From DATESN01 sp035270785 (GTDB taxonomy: Bacteria > Bacillota > Clostridia > Lachnospirales > Lachnospiraceae), in assembly GCA_035270785.1 (NCBI GenBank), contig DATESN010000009.1, positions 1-51,896 on the forward strand: DNA of 51,896 bases, in the 5' to 3' direction. A model generated the notes under the pieces. It made no database searches and was not told the DNA's origin. It was given only the letters and a program-made list of their open reading frames with translations. Made by a program: the position numbers and the translations under genes. Within the stretch, counting starts at the first letter, position 1; every line of letters starts with the position of its first letter. Positions 9,320 through 18,855 of this stretch are shown piece after piece.

Positions 9320-11404
9320 TCACCACCATAATAAATATAGTAATGTAGTTACAAAACCAATGCATGCTAGCAACAAGCCAAAGGATAGACTCCTTGCAAT
9401 TACATGATTATTTTCAATGAAAATGTCATGCATTACTGCTAGGCGATGAATGTAATCTTCTTCTATTGGGTACTTCTTGCGTAATGTCTTATTCAGTATT
9501 CCTACCACTTTATTCATAAGACTCCCCAAAATAAGTGTAAGTTTAGTTCCTTCCTCTATTTCTGCAACAAACTTTAAGTCTTGATATACTGTTTTTCTTA
9601 AGAAGACAATTATTTCATCTAATAAACAATCCAAGGCTCTACTTATTACACCAAAAATAAATGGAAGGATTTTTAAAAAAATGGGTCTATAGATATAATT
9701 CTCTAAATTAATCCATTTTGGCCAACTCTCCACATAGTCCTTTATCTGGCTTTTCTGGTTTTTCTGGCTTTTCATCATCCATATCCTTACAATACCTACA
9801 TAAATAGTAATTCCTATAAGAATGGTTACCATACCACCCTTTAGATTTTGAGCATTAAAATATTCGACTTTTTCACTTCTTACTTGAACATTCATAATTC
9901 CCTGACCCATATCTGCTATTTTATCGGTAACAACCGTTGTCATGCAACCAAGGACTGGTAATATTCCCGCTACTAAAGATAGGATAACTGCTGTCTTTTT
10001 CGTCATATACTTTCTTTTCATACTGTCATATTCACATTGCACATGGTTATCTGAATTCTTTTCAATAAAAACAGCAATAAACAGCTTGGACATATAGGCA
10101 ACTGTTAATCCACCACTAATTATAAATAGGTATTCAACACTTTGTAGGGTATTCCCATCCAACACTCCTAATTTCATTCCTTCTTTTATACTTTCATGAA
10201 TTAGCGTTTTACTAACATATCCATTAAATAAAGGAACACCACTGATACCAAAAGCGGCTGATAAAAAAATTGCTTTTAATATATGTTTATTACGTCCATA
10301 TCCACGGATCTCATTAAGATTCAGCTTTCCAGTATTCATGAAAATAACTCCGGCTACCATAAATAAGATTAACTTAAACAAGGAATGATTCACCATATGT
10401 AGTATGGTCCCTCTAGCAGCAATTGTATTTTCTTGACCTAATAATCCAACCATTCCTAGCCCAATCAATATAAAACCCATTTGTGACATGGACGAACATG
10501 CAAGTATCCGTTTTAAATTGGTGGAAGCAAGTGCCATAAGAGCTCCCCAAACCATGGTAAGTACACCAAACGTTAGTAAAACTCCTCCCCAACTTGCATT
10601 CCTATAAAAAATACTCCCCGATATAATCATAATTCCATAAATACCTGTTTTGCTTAGTATTCCTGATAATAATGCACTGGCAGGGGCTGGGGCATAGGTG
10701 TAAGCATTTGGCATCCACACATGTAATAAAAATACCCCTGCCTTTGCACCAAATCCAAACAATAAGCAAAATGCGATCACATATAGTATTGGTTCATCTC
10801 CATAATTTGCACATTCACTAAGAAGTCGTGATATTTCTAACGTTCCTATTCGTTGATATAGTAAAAAAATACCCATTAGCATTACTAATCCACCTAAAAC
10901 TGAAATTGCCAAATATGTTTCTGCAGCTCGTATTGATTCTTTTTTCTCATCATGTGCTACCCATACAAAGGAAGTAAAGGACATCATTTCGAAAAAGATA
11001 AATAAGGTAAATAAATCCGAGGATAAAAATACACCCATGGTTGCACCTAATGTTAATAACGTAAATAAATAATATCGATTACGATTTCTATTTTCTTTTA
11101 AATATTCTTTTGAAAATAATATGGTTGCAAGCCAGAGAAATGAGGTAAGAGCTCCCTGGATAATCCGAAATCCATCAAAGGTAAAATGAAGTCCTAAACC
11201 GCAAAAGTTGTTCCATGCAAAAGAGGTATTATTATAATCTTTGTAGTTGATAAGAATAAAAATAAATGCCATAAACACAACGACACAAACGATCTGCACA
11301 AAAGAATCTCTTATTCTTTTGCTTTTACGGCCAATTATGTAAGATATCAATGCCCCGGCCATTGGGAACATCACTAAAAATAGTAACATCATATTTCCTT
11401 CCAT
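9320..11404 (-). CDS. NuoL/HyfB/MrpA-like proton-translocating subunit, last gene of the antiporter operon
   Basis: This 694-residue polytopic protein belongs to the proton-conducting membrane transporter family (NuoL/M/N, Mrp, Hyf). The family's ion-path residues are kept: a glutamate in FFEMMSF, a lysine in FGAKAGVF, a second lysine in GILSKTG and the TM12 lysine in NGYVSK. A long hydrophilic and helical C-terminal extension (about 500-694), ending in a final hydrophobic helix, resembles the lateral-helix extension of NuoL-type subunits and exceeds the usual ~500 residues. It ends the operon and may replace the MrpA N-terminal part. The start could also be the ATG five codons further in. 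Confidence 0.8.
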   Translation of the reverse strand: MEGNMMLLFLVMFPMAGALISYIIGRKSKRIRDSFVQIVCVVVFMAFIFILINYKDYNNTSFAWNNFCGLGLHFTFDGFRIIQGALTSFLWLATILFSKEYLKENRNRNRYYLFTLLTLGATMGVFLSSDLFTLFIFFEMMSFTSFVWVAHDEKKESIRAAETYLAISVLGGLVMLMGIFLLYQRIGTLEISRLLSECANYGDEPILYVIAFCLLFGFGAKAGVFLLHVWMPNAYTYAPAPASALLSGILSKTGIYGIMIISGSIFYRNASWGGVLLTFGVLTMVWGALMALASTNLKRILACSSMSQMGFILIGLGMVGLLGQENTIAARGTILHMVNHSLFKLILFMVAGVIFMNTGKLNLNEIRGYGRNKHILKAIFLSAAFGISGVPLFNGYVSKTLIHESIKEGMKLGVLDGNTLQSVEYLFIISGGLTVAYMSKLFIAVFIEKNSDNHVQCEYDSMKRKYMTKKTAVILSLVAGILPVLGCMTTVVTDKIADMGQGIMNVQVRSEKVEYFNAQNLKGGMVTILIGITIYVGIVRIWMMKSQKNQKSQIKDYVESWPKWINLENYIYRPIFLKILPFIFGVISRALDCLLDEIIVFLRKTVYQDLKFVAEIEEGTKLTLILGSLMNKVVGILNKTLRKKYPIEEDYIHRLAVMHDIFIENNHVIARSLSFGLLLACIGFVTTLLYLLWW

Positions 11405-11421
11405 ATCTAAAAACCTTCTTC

Positions 11422-12912
11422 CTAATAAATGCCGTTTGCAACATCAGACAAAAAGCCAATAATGGGACCCGAATGAAGTCCAAACCCTATTATCGCGATA
11501 CAAAAAATAACTAAGGGAACCATCATATACCAATTTGGATCTTTGACTTCTTTTATTGTTTCATAGTTAAAATCTTCTTTTGGAAAAAAAGCCCTAATAA
11601 CAATAGATAATAAATAAATTGCAGTAAGTAACGCAGAAATTAGTAATGCACCAATTCCCACATAAGCCAATTTGTTTTCACTATAAACGGCTGCATTTGC
11701 TAGGTACCATTTACTAACAAAACCGCTGAGTCCTGGAACTCCCATAAGTGCAAATGAAGAAATTGCAAAGATACTAAATACCTTTGGCATCTTCCTACCA
11801 AGTCCATCCAATTCATACACATATTCCTTATCTGTTTTATAAATAACAGCACCTGCGCAGAAAAAAGAACAAATCTTCATAATTCCATGAAATATCATAT
11901 GACTCAAAGCCGCCATAAGTCCAAGAGGTGTCATAATTACAACACCGAATAAGATATAGGAAAGGTTACTTATGGTTGAATATGCTAGCCTTCTTTTAAA
12001 GTGAGTCTCCTTTACTGCCATACTACATCCATATACGATAGTTATTATTACTGCTATCATAACAACATTTTGAGCCCATGTTCCTTTCAAAAAAGAAACT
12101 CCAAAAGAATAATATGTAATTCGAATAATTGCAAAAGCACCCGATTTTACAACTGCAACTGCATGAAGTAAAGCCGTTACAGGAGTTGGCGCAACTCCAG
12201 CCTGAGGAAGCCAGGAGTTAAATGGACATACCGCTGCCTTTACCCCAAATCCAAAGAAAGCAATGACGTAAATTAAAAGTAAAACATTAGTTCTATCTCC
12301 CACCTTTTCTAAGTTAAGGGTTCCTCCTAATATAAAGTTAAGGCTATCTCCATATATAATAATAAATATTAACCCAATAAATGCAAATGCTGCACCACCA
12401 AGTGAGTAATACAAATATTTACGAGAGGCCAAAATTGCTTCACGGGACAAGGTATACATGATAAGTGGTAATGTAACTAATGTCAGCATTTCATAAAAGA
12501 AATACATGGTAAGAAGGTTTGCAGATAATGCAATTCCTAACGTTACTCCAAACGTGATGACATAAGCCATAAAAAATGTTTTTTCATGAGTACCTTCACC
12601 ACTTTTTTCTCCCTTCATATATTCAAAGGCGTAAAGAGTAGCAAGAGGCCATAACGCAGATATTAATCCACTAAACACCATGGATAAGCCATCCATCTGA
12701 AAGGAAATGGAGAAGTTTCCTATAAAATGAAATACCTTCATTTCCTCTTCCGGTCTGTGAGTAATTAGAAAAAATACAATCAGGGATGTAATGATTACAA
12801 TAGATTCTATGTAGATCTCCATGTGAATTCTCTTTTTAAATTTCATTAAGGGAAGCAAGGAGCTACCAATTATAGGTAACAAAACTGCTACTATTAACAT
12901 TTTCTCGTTCAT
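11422..12912 (-). CDS. MrpD/NuoM-like antiporter subunit (third copy)
   Basis: This 496-residue protein has about fourteen membrane segments and is another NuoL/M/N-type subunit. Diagnostic residues are the glutamate in FFYEML, the lysine in FGVKAAV, the lysine in AVVKSG and the TM12 lysine in SGFVSKWYLA. It lies 15 bp from the preceding copy and 17 bp from the next, with the same reading direction, so they are surely one transcript. It is most similar by eye to the 12928-14427 gene (both carry SGF-SKWYLA and a PxxDFxYET loop), which suggests a tandem duplication. Its specific role within the complex is not known. Confidence 0.85.
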   Translation of the reverse strand: MNEKMLIVAVLLPIIGSSLLPLMKFKKRIHMEIYIESIVIITSLIVFFLITHRPEEEMKVFHFIGNFSISFQMDGLSMVFSGLISALWPLATLYAFEYMKGEKSGEGTHEKTFFMAYVITFGVTLGIALSANLLTMYFFYEMLTLVTLPLIMYTLSREAILASRKYLYYSLGGAAFAFIGLIFIIIYGDSLNFILGGTLNLEKVGDRTNVLLLIYVIAFFGFGVKAAVCPFNSWLPQAGVAPTPVTALLHAVAVVKSGAFAIIRITYYSFGVSFLKGTWAQNVVMIAVIITIVYGCSMAVKETHFKRRLAYSTISNLSYILFGVVIMTPLGLMAALSHMIFHGIMKICSFFCAGAVIYKTDKEYVYELDGLGRKMPKVFSIFAISSFALMGVPGLSGFVSKWYLANAAVYSENKLAYVGIGALLISALLTAIYLLSIVIRAFFPKEDFNYETIKEVKDPNWYMMVPLVIFCIAIIGFGLHSGPIIGFLSDVANGIY

Positions 12913-12927
12913 TTAGCTTCCTTTCTT

Positions 12928-14427
12928 TTAGAATACCGCCACTATAATTCCATTAATATAACCTATCAGTCCGTTTGGCATTATGCCAAAGACAATTGCA
13001 AGTATTGTTAAAATAAGAATTGGCACCAACATTAACTTTTTGGGTTCTTTCTTTTCAAGTGTTTCATATTTAAAATCATCTCCAGGTAAAAACCCTTTTA
13101 TTGTAATAGGAAGTAGATATCCTGCTGTAAGAAATGCACTTATCAGTAAAATAACAGGCCCTAGCAAAGAAAAGACAGGTATTTTTTCATTTAAAGCCCC
13201 TGTTGCTAAGTACCATTTGCTAATAAATCCACTCATTGGGGGTATGCCAATCAGTGCTAATGATAAAATAGTAAAACACCAAATTGTTACAGGCATTTCC
13301 TTTCCGATTCCCCTTAACTGGGTGACCTTTGTTTTTCCTGTTTTGTGGATAATTGCACCAGCAATTAAAAATAATCCACATTTAATAAAGGCATGAAAAA
13401 CTACATGAAGCAGAGCGCCTGACATTCCAATGGGATTTAATAATGCCAGTCCAAAAAGGATATAGGATACTTGGCTAATCGTAGAATATGCCAACCTCTT
13501 CTTTAATACTTTTTCACGATAGGCAAGCATGGATCCCATAAATATAGTAATGAGTGTAAGGGCTAACCATACGGATTGAACCCACGTTCCACGTAAAAAA
13601 TCAGGTCCAAATAAATAATAAACAACACGAATGATGCCAAGGACTCCTGCTTTTACAATGATGCTGGATAACACTGCTGACGCAGGTGTTGGTGCCACTG
13701 GATGAGCGGTAGGTAACCAAGCATGTAAGGGAAACATTCCTGCCTTAACTCCAAAACCTAAGATCATAATGAATGCAACAAATAGCAAAAGTCCTTCATG
13801 ACCTTGAATGAGTGTCATATCTAAAATGCCCCCAGGAGAAAATGTAATCGTCTTGCTATATCGATTTAAAAAGTAAAATCCAAACAGAACCATGTAAGCA
13901 CCACTTAAGGAATAAAATAAATATTTTAATCCAGCCATAATGGATTCTTTTGTTTGATTATGCAAAACCAAGGGAACTGAAACCAATGTTAAGAGCTCAT
14001 AAAAAATATAAAAGGTGACTAAATTGGCCGAAAAATCCAGGGCAATTAAAATACCAAATAGAATTAAATAACATCCATAAAATCTTTTTTCATTATTATC
14101 ATTTCTAAAGTATTCAAAGGAGAAGAACCCTGCAACTATCCATACAATAGTTACAATGGACGCAAATATAATACTTACTTTATCTATCTTAAACATAATT
14201 GGAAGACTTTTTGTTAAATAAAACATTACTTTTGGCAATTCATTCCCATTTGTCTCTAACATGGAACAAAGTACAAGAACTCCATTCATGACAAGGCAAA
14301 ATGCAACTATTAAAATAAGTCCACTTCTAGTGAAAACCTTCGACTGAAACCATTTTGTAGGAATGATTAATAGCAATATTCCTATTAGAATTGGAAAAGC
14401 AATGGGCGTTACTATAAATATATTCAT
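12928..14427 (-). CDS. MrpD/NuoM-like antiporter subunit (second copy)
   Basis: This 499-residue, roughly fourteen-helix protein belongs to the proton-conducting membrane transporter family. It keeps the glutamate in FYELLTL, the lysine in FGVKAGMF, the lysine in IIVKAG and the TM12 lysine in SGFISKWYLA. The loop PGDDFKYETLE near the C-terminus matches the loop PKEDFNYETIK of the next gene. All residues known to matter for ion movement in NuoM and MrpD are kept, so I expect an active ion channel and not a structural remnant. Confidence 0.85.
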   Translation of the reverse strand: MNIFIVTPIAFPILIGILLLIIPTKWFQSKVFTRSGLILIVAFCLVMNGVLVLCSMLETNGNELPKVMFYLTKSLPIMFKIDKVSIIFASIVTIVWIVAGFFSFEYFRNDNNEKRFYGCYLILFGILIALDFSANLVTFYIFYELLTLVSVPLVLHNQTKESIMAGLKYLFYSLSGAYMVLFGFYFLNRYSKTITFSPGGILDMTLIQGHEGLLLFVAFIMILGFGVKAGMFPLHAWLPTAHPVAPTPASAVLSSIIVKAGVLGIIRVVYYLFGPDFLRGTWVQSVWLALTLITIFMGSMLAYREKVLKKRLAYSTISQVSYILFGLALLNPIGMSGALLHVVFHAFIKCGLFLIAGAIIHKTGKTKVTQLRGIGKEMPVTIWCFTILSLALIGIPPMSGFISKWYLATGALNEKIPVFSLLGPVILLISAFLTAGYLLPITIKGFLPGDDFKYETLEKKEPKKLMLVPILILTILAIVFGIMPNGLIGYINGIIVAVF

Positions 14428-14441
14428 CTATTTCTCCTCCT

Positions 14442-15938
14442 CTAGGCAAACATTTCAAGTCCCATTGTAATTAAGTTAACAATGGGTTGTGATAATAATC
14501 CAATGATTACATTTACTCCAATAAAACATGCAATGGTTATTGCATAGACCTTTTGGTTTTTCCAAGTTCTTTTCTCTTGTCCTGGACTACTAATAGGCGT
14601 ATAAATTCGAATTACTGTCTTCATAAAGTAAATCGCATTTAATATAGTACTGACTGCTAAAACAATGACTGTTGGTAGCATTTTTCCATGATTTTGCACA
14701 GCTGCCTCGGCAAATAATAACTTACTAATAAATCCAGAAAACAGGGGTATACCAACCATAGATAACGATCCCACCGTAAAACCGATCCCCGCAATCCTAT
14801 TACGATATCCCGATCCTGTCAAATGAATAAATTCTCTACTTTCGTTAGACACATCGGTAAGACCAATTGCTGATATAAATAACAAAGACTTACTCGAGGC
14901 GTGAGAAATTATATGGAACAAACTGGCTATAATACCAGCCTCTGTTCCAAGTCCGATTCCCATATATATATATCCTATTTGTGCTACTGATGAAAAGGCA
15001 ATCATTCTTCGTATATCATTCTCTTGAATTGCACTTAAGGAACCAGAAATCATACCGATTAGAGCAAAAATAAATAGGATATTAACAATTTTACTATCTG
15101 TTATAATATCAAATCCAATTACTCGGTAAAAAATTTTAATTAATAAAAATATATACCCTTTTGAAACTAAACTTGAAAGAATAGAGGCTGATGAAGCTGT
15201 AGAATAACCATATGCATCTGGTACCCACGAGTGAAATGGGAATAGTGCGCTCTTTATTGCAAGTCCAACTGAAATCAAGGCAATCGTAACAAGTAACGGC
15301 ACACGATAGGCACCATCTGCATAAATTAAAGCCACTGATTCCTTAATGTTTGACATTAGAAGATGTCCCGTTAAATCGTAGAGCATGGAAATTCCTACTA
15401 GTAATAGACCTGAACCTAGTAAACTCATAATCATATATCGAACGGCCGCTACAATCGTACGGCCATTTTGCCGAATCATGATCAGTCCACATGCGGAAAT
15501 AGTATTAATTTCAACGAAAACATAAGCCGTAAATAAATCGTTTGTATAAATAATGGCAAGCAAGGAACTAAGCAATAAATTTACTAGCGTATAATAGTAA
15601 TTTATTTTGCTACCTTCTACTTCTTCTGTTATCTTTTTACGACCACCTGTCATTGATAATAACATTATAATACTGAAAAATAATGCCATCCCTGATTCTA
15701 ACACGCCAGCTCTTATTTCATTTCCCCATGGTGCAGGGAAATGACCCATTTTATATACGAAATAATCCCCTGTTCCTAAGCAATAGAAAAGCACCGCTGC
15801 TGACATTACACCTACCATAAAAATCAAGCAAGTATTTACCCATTTTGCATGTTTTTCATTTAAAACAGCACAAATGGAACCACCAAATAAAGAAAGAACA
15901 ATAGAGAAGAATGGAAAGTTTTGTACAAAGTCTAACAT
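14442..15938 (-). CDS. mrpD: MrpD-like antiporter subunit (first copy, next to MrpC)
   Basis: This 498-residue membrane protein directly follows the MrpC gene (1-bp gap), the place MrpD occupies in both bacterial mrp and archaeal mbh operons. Conserved residues are the glutamate in FVEINT, the lysine in LAIKSALFPFH, the lysine in SLVSKG and the TM12 lysine in SGFISKLLFAEAA. It differs more from the other two MrpD-like copies than they do from each other. In the complex this subunit is expected to move ions across the membrane. Confidence 0.85.
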   Translation of the reverse strand: MLDFVQNFPFFSIVLSLFGGSICAVLNEKHAKWVNTCLIFMVGVMSAAVLFYCLGTGDYFVYKMGHFPAPWGNEIRAGVLESGMALFFSIIMLLSMTGGRKKITEEVEGSKINYYYTLVNLLLSSLLAIIYTNDLFTAYVFVEINTISACGLIMIRQNGRTIVAAVRYMIMSLLGSGLLLVGISMLYDLTGHLLMSNIKESVALIYADGAYRVPLLVTIALISVGLAIKSALFPFHSWVPDAYGYSTASSASILSSLVSKGYIFLLIKIFYRVIGFDIITDSKIVNILFIFALIGMISGSLSAIQENDIRRMIAFSSVAQIGYIYMGIGLGTEAGIIASLFHIISHASSKSLLFISAIGLTDVSNESREFIHLTGSGYRNRIAGIGFTVGSLSMVGIPLFSGFISKLLFAEAAVQNHGKMLPTVIVLAVSTILNAIYFMKTVIRIYTPISSPGQEKRTWKNQKVYAITIACFIGVNVIIGLLSQPIVNLITMGLEMFA

Positions 15939-15939
15939 T

Positions 15940-16314
15940 TCATCGTTCCTCCCTTTTCAATATCATAGAAATTTCATCTAAATCAAGGGTATGATATCTT
16001 TTATGAAGGCGAATAGTTAAAGAAAGCATTACCGCGGTCACTGATACTGCAACTACGATACCTGTCAGTACCAATCCACTAGGAACTGGATTAATATAGG
16101 TACCAGTATCTTGGACTCCATCTACAATAATAGGAGCTACCCGACCATTAATATAACCTTTTAATGCTAGAAAAAGGTAAACTGCTGTATCCATTATGTT
16201 TAGCCCAATAATCTTTTTTATTAGATTCTTTTGCAGTAGCAAGTTTGAAAAACCTATACCAAACAAAATCATAGCAACTGCTTCTTGATAATTGTGTAAT
16301 AAATTTGATCCCAC
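15940..16314 (-). CDS. mrpC: Na+/H+ antiporter subunit MrpC (NuoK-like)
   Basis: This small membrane protein of 124 residues has three hydrophobic helices and corresponds to NuoK of complex I. I place the start at a GTG at 16314 (product beginning with GSNLLHNY) because GGGAGG lies 8 bp upstream; an upstream ATG at 16371 would overlap the previous gene by 56 bp and add a non-family extension. The GTG is just beyond the stop codon of the preceding gene, indicating coupled translation. A loop near residues 60-75 (GVQDTGTYINPVPSGLVLT) matches the conserved MrpC segment. Confidence 0.85.
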   Translation of the reverse strand: MGSNLLHNYQEAVAMILFGIGFSNLLLQKNLIKKIIGLNIMDTAVYLFLALKGYINGRVAPIIVDGVQDTGTYINPVPSGLVLTGIVVAVSVTAVMLSLTIRLHKRYHTLDLDEISMILKREER

Positions 16315-16315
16315 T

Positions 16316-17293
16316 TTAGAAACCTCCCTTTCTAAATAAGGCATAAAAAGCATACATGGTACAAGCAACAACTAAGCCTACTGCAATATTTAATGGTAAT
16401 ATTAACCCACCACTTAATATTTGACCGGGAATTCCTTTTGGAATATGGCTTTCCATGTTGTTAGCTCCTGTAAAAAAAGAATAACTCTTAGCAACGCAAT
16501 AAAAGGAAAGAGAACCAAAGCACACCCATTTAAAGGTTTTTTCTGTGAAGAACTGTTCTGTTTTCTTAAATCCAAACGCATTCAAATATAAGATAAGTCC
16601 CGCTCCAATAATAGCTCCTCCCGAAAAACCCCCTCCCGGGGATAAATGACCATTTAAAACTACATAGATTCCAAATATCATAATCATTGGTACAAGTACA
16701 AATGCTATCTTCTGTAAAATTGCATCATTTTTAGGCTCATAGATACGATCATTTCGGATGGATTTTTCTAATGAATGATTTTCTTTATCTTTCTTTTTAT
16801 CAATTCTCAATAAAATGACTACAATTATAGCTGCAACAAATAATACATGAGATTCCCCTAATGTATCAAATGCACGGTAATCAAGAATCATCCCTGCAAC
16901 GATATTTGTTGCTCCTGTTTCTTTTAGGCCTTGTTCAATATATCTTCCCGCTACTTCGTTATTGTTTGGGTTGAAAACATTTCCCGTTCTAGGTAGATTA
17001 GAAACTGTAATTAACAATATAATAATTAATATGATACAAAATAGAGCAGAAAACACTTGATAAATCCATTCAAACATCTTAATTTCTTTATTATTTGGAA
17101 TATCATATACCCTATCGAACCTATTTTGTTTTTCTTTTAAACGTTCTTGAAGTGGCAATTCCTTTATATGATTTTTTGCATGAGTCTTGCTTTCTACCTG
17201 ATCTAAATAGGGATCTTTTTCTCCATTTAACCATGTGAAAAATCTATAAGATTTTGTTTTTTTGTACTCCGATTCTAACTTTTCTTTACTCAA
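16316..17293 (-). CDS. mrpB: MbhE-like/MrpB fusion subunit of the antiporter
   Basis: This 325-residue protein joins two subunits. After about 75 hydrophilic residues comes an MbhE-type or MrpA-C-terminal segment (two helices around the motif DYRAFDTLGE, near 150), then an MrpB (MnhB) domain with GGGFSGG near 215. The start is a TTG at 17293 overlapping the stop codon of the gene before it, chosen because AGGAGG lies 9 bp upstream; an in-frame ATG at 17323 has no such site. In many operons these parts are separate genes or part of MrpA, so the fusion and the charged N-terminus are unusual. Confidence 0.8.
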   Translation of the reverse strand: MSKEKLESEYKKTKSYRFFTWLNGEKDPYLDQVESKTHAKNHIKELPLQERLKEKQNRFDRVYDIPNNKEIKMFEWIYQVFSALFCIILIIILLITVSNLPRTGNVFNPNNNEVAGRYIEQGLKETGATNIVAGMILDYRAFDTLGESHVLFVAAIIVVILLRIDKKKDKENHSLEKSIRNDRIYEPKNDAILQKIAFVLVPMIMIFGIYVVLNGHLSPGGGFSGGAIIGAGLILYLNAFGFKKTEQFFTEKTFKWVCFGSLSFYCVAKSYSFFTGANNMESHIPKGIPGQILSGGLILPLNIAVGLVVACTMYAFYALFRKGGF

Positions 17294-17558
17294 TACTATC
17301 GTCCTCCTCTTCTTCCATATCAATCATAGCATGTATTTTTTTTAATGTAACAAAGAAGAGTATGCTTGTAACACCTGCTCCCACTGCTGCCTCCGTAATG
17401 GCAAGATCTGGAGATTCTAAAATGATCCAAATTAAAGACATCACTAAACTATATGACATAAAAATCAAAATTGATTTTAATAGATTCTTCGAAAAGCTAA
17501 CGGAAATAGCACACACTATTAAAAACCCAAATAAAATATAGGTGAATAGTTCCATCAT
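17286..17558 (-). CDS. DUF4040 / MbhD-like (MrpA C-terminal type) membrane subunit
   Basis: This 90-residue protein has three hydrophobic helices and the motif DLAITEAAVGAGVTSILF, the hallmark of the DUF4040 domain found in MbhD and in the C-terminal part of MrpA (equivalent to part of NuoJ). The acidic tail (EEEEDDS) overlaps the ribosome-binding site of the next gene, and the two genes overlap by 8 bp. Together with the next gene it supplies what Bacillus-type operons carry as the MrpA C-terminus. Confidence 0.85.
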   Translation of the reverse strand: MMELFTYILFGFLIVCAISVSFSKNLLKSILIFMSYSLVMSLIWIILESPDLAITEAAVGAGVTSILFFVTLKKIHAMIDMEEEEDDSIE

Positions 17559-17881
17559 TTATCCACCTCACAATATTTATCAATTTCTTCGTTTGTTGTT
17601 ACTTCTAGTCTCGCTATTAAGTGAGAAGATACAGGAGAAGCGAACCATAAAAATAAAATTACTAGAAATAACTTTAAACTAGTAAAATTTAAACCATTCA
17701 TAATAATAAGGCCTAAAAGGGATATGGCAATTCCGAAAGTATCCCCAAGAGATGCAGCATGCATCCTGTTTAAAACAAACTTAAACTTAAATACTCCATA
17801 CAATTCAATTGCAAAAATTATTAAACCCACACATAGCAATATGGTACCAATAATAAAACGACTCCAGCTCATAAAAACCAT
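17555..17881 (-). CDS. mrpG: Na+/H+ antiporter subunit MrpG
   Basis: This 108-residue protein has three hydrophobic helices and the family motif HAASLGDTFG (around residues 40-50). It belongs to the MnhG/PhaG family of small subunits needed for assembly and antiport activity. The gene overlaps the next one by 4 bp. The start may be the first ATG at 17881 or the ATG three codons in; neither has a clear ribosome-binding site. Confidence 0.87.
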   Translation of the reverse strand: MVFMSWSRFIIGTILLCVGLIIFAIELYGVFKFKFVLNRMHAASLGDTFGIAISLLGLIIMNGLNFTSLKLFLVILFLWFASPVSSHLIARLEVTTNEEIDKYCEVDK

Positions 17882-17887
17882 CTCATT

Positions 17888-18238
17888 CTATACATGATTT
17901 ATATTTTCCAAATCATGCTCCTCCTTCTTTTGCTTTTCTTGCCTTTCTATGTAAACACCCATGTAAACCTTACATAAAACAACCACCGATAAAAAGCTTA
18001 TCATCGCATAAATAATACAAATATCTACCAAATAACCTTCCTTTTGCATCAGTGCCAAAACGCTAATCATTACCAAAATCATGGTTCCTATCATGTTAAT
18101 AGAAATAATTCGATCAGTAACCTTTGGGCTTATAATGGCACGAATTAAACATAAGAAAATCATACACGCTAAAAAAATCAGTGCTACTACAAAAACAAAG
18201 TAATATGCTGCTTCTAAGTTAGCTATTCCGCTATTCAT
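17888..18238 (-). CDS. mrpF: Na+/H+ antiporter subunit MrpF
   Basis: This protein of about 116 residues has three hydrophobic helices and the MnhF/PhaF signature around VTDRIISINMIGTM (near 45-60). The start at ATG 18238 lies inside the last codons of mrpE and gives the usual family length. A GTG 9 bp upstream is an alternative, since AAGGA lies 3-4 bp before it. Its C-terminal tail is unusually charged (ERQEKQKKEEHDLEN). Confidence 0.83.
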   Translation of the reverse strand: MNSGIANLEAAYYFVFVVALIFLACMIFLCLIRAIISPKVTDRIISINMIGTMILVMISVLALMQKEGYLVDICIIYAMISFLSVVVLCKVYMGVYIERQEKQKKEEHDLENINHV

Positions 18239-18731
18239 TATTTTCACTTTTCCTTCCTTTACTATTATCAATAGGTCTTTCTAAATTTTCTAAAAGTGTA
18301 ACAAAAATGGATGTACTCATTCCATCACCAAATGGCCTATCAAGGCAGTGAACTGAAAGTTCATCTTCTTCTAAGGATACGGTTATTGTCCCTGGCGTTA
18401 GGGTAATAGAATTTGCCAAAAGAACCTTTGCAGTTTTTGAATGTAATGTTATTTTGAATTTTATTATTGCAGGTTCTATTTCATACTTTGAAGATAGTAT
18501 TAATTTCATAGTCTCAAAATTTGCTTTTACAATTTCAGAAATTAGTATAACGACATAATGCATGATATAAAAAAATTTCTTTATTATAAAAAGATCCTTT
18601 TTTATACTATAATCCATAAACTTGCAAATAAACCCATACATCAATCCAGCTATTACGATACCAAAAAGTATGATTTCTAAAGTTACCTGTCCATTAAAAA
18701 TAATCCAAACTAGAAAAAATAATAGATACAT
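18231..18731 (-). CDS. mrpE: Na+/H+ antiporter subunit MrpE
   Basis: This 166-residue protein is the first gene of the operon. Two or three N-terminal hydrophobic helices are followed by a cytoplasmic domain with the family motif NSITLTPGTITVSLEED (about 105-122). GGGGGAG precedes the ATG by 7 bp. Operon order is E-F-G-DUF4040-(MbhE/B)-C-D-D-D-D', which matches the membrane module of archaeal Mbh hydrogenases more than the A-B-C-D-E-F-G order of Bacillus. A TATAAT (18753-18748, minus) lies 17 bp before the start but has no convincing -35. Confidence 0.87.
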   Translation of the reverse strand: MYLLFFLVWIIFNGQVTLEIILFGIVIAGLMYGFICKFMDYSIKKDLFIIKKFFYIMHYVVILISEIVKANFETMKLILSSKYEIEPAIIKFKITLHSKTAKVLLANSITLTPGTITVSLEEDELSVHCLDRPFGDGMSTSIFVTLLENLERPIDNSKGRKSENNE

Positions 18732-18855
18732 ATGATTGCTCCCCCTTATTATAAAAACGTTCTTTCACTCGTGAAAAAGCGCCCCCTAAATATTAGATTT
18801 ATCTAACATCTACGATGCACTTACACTTTAGTATACATGCTTTATTCTATCTCTT

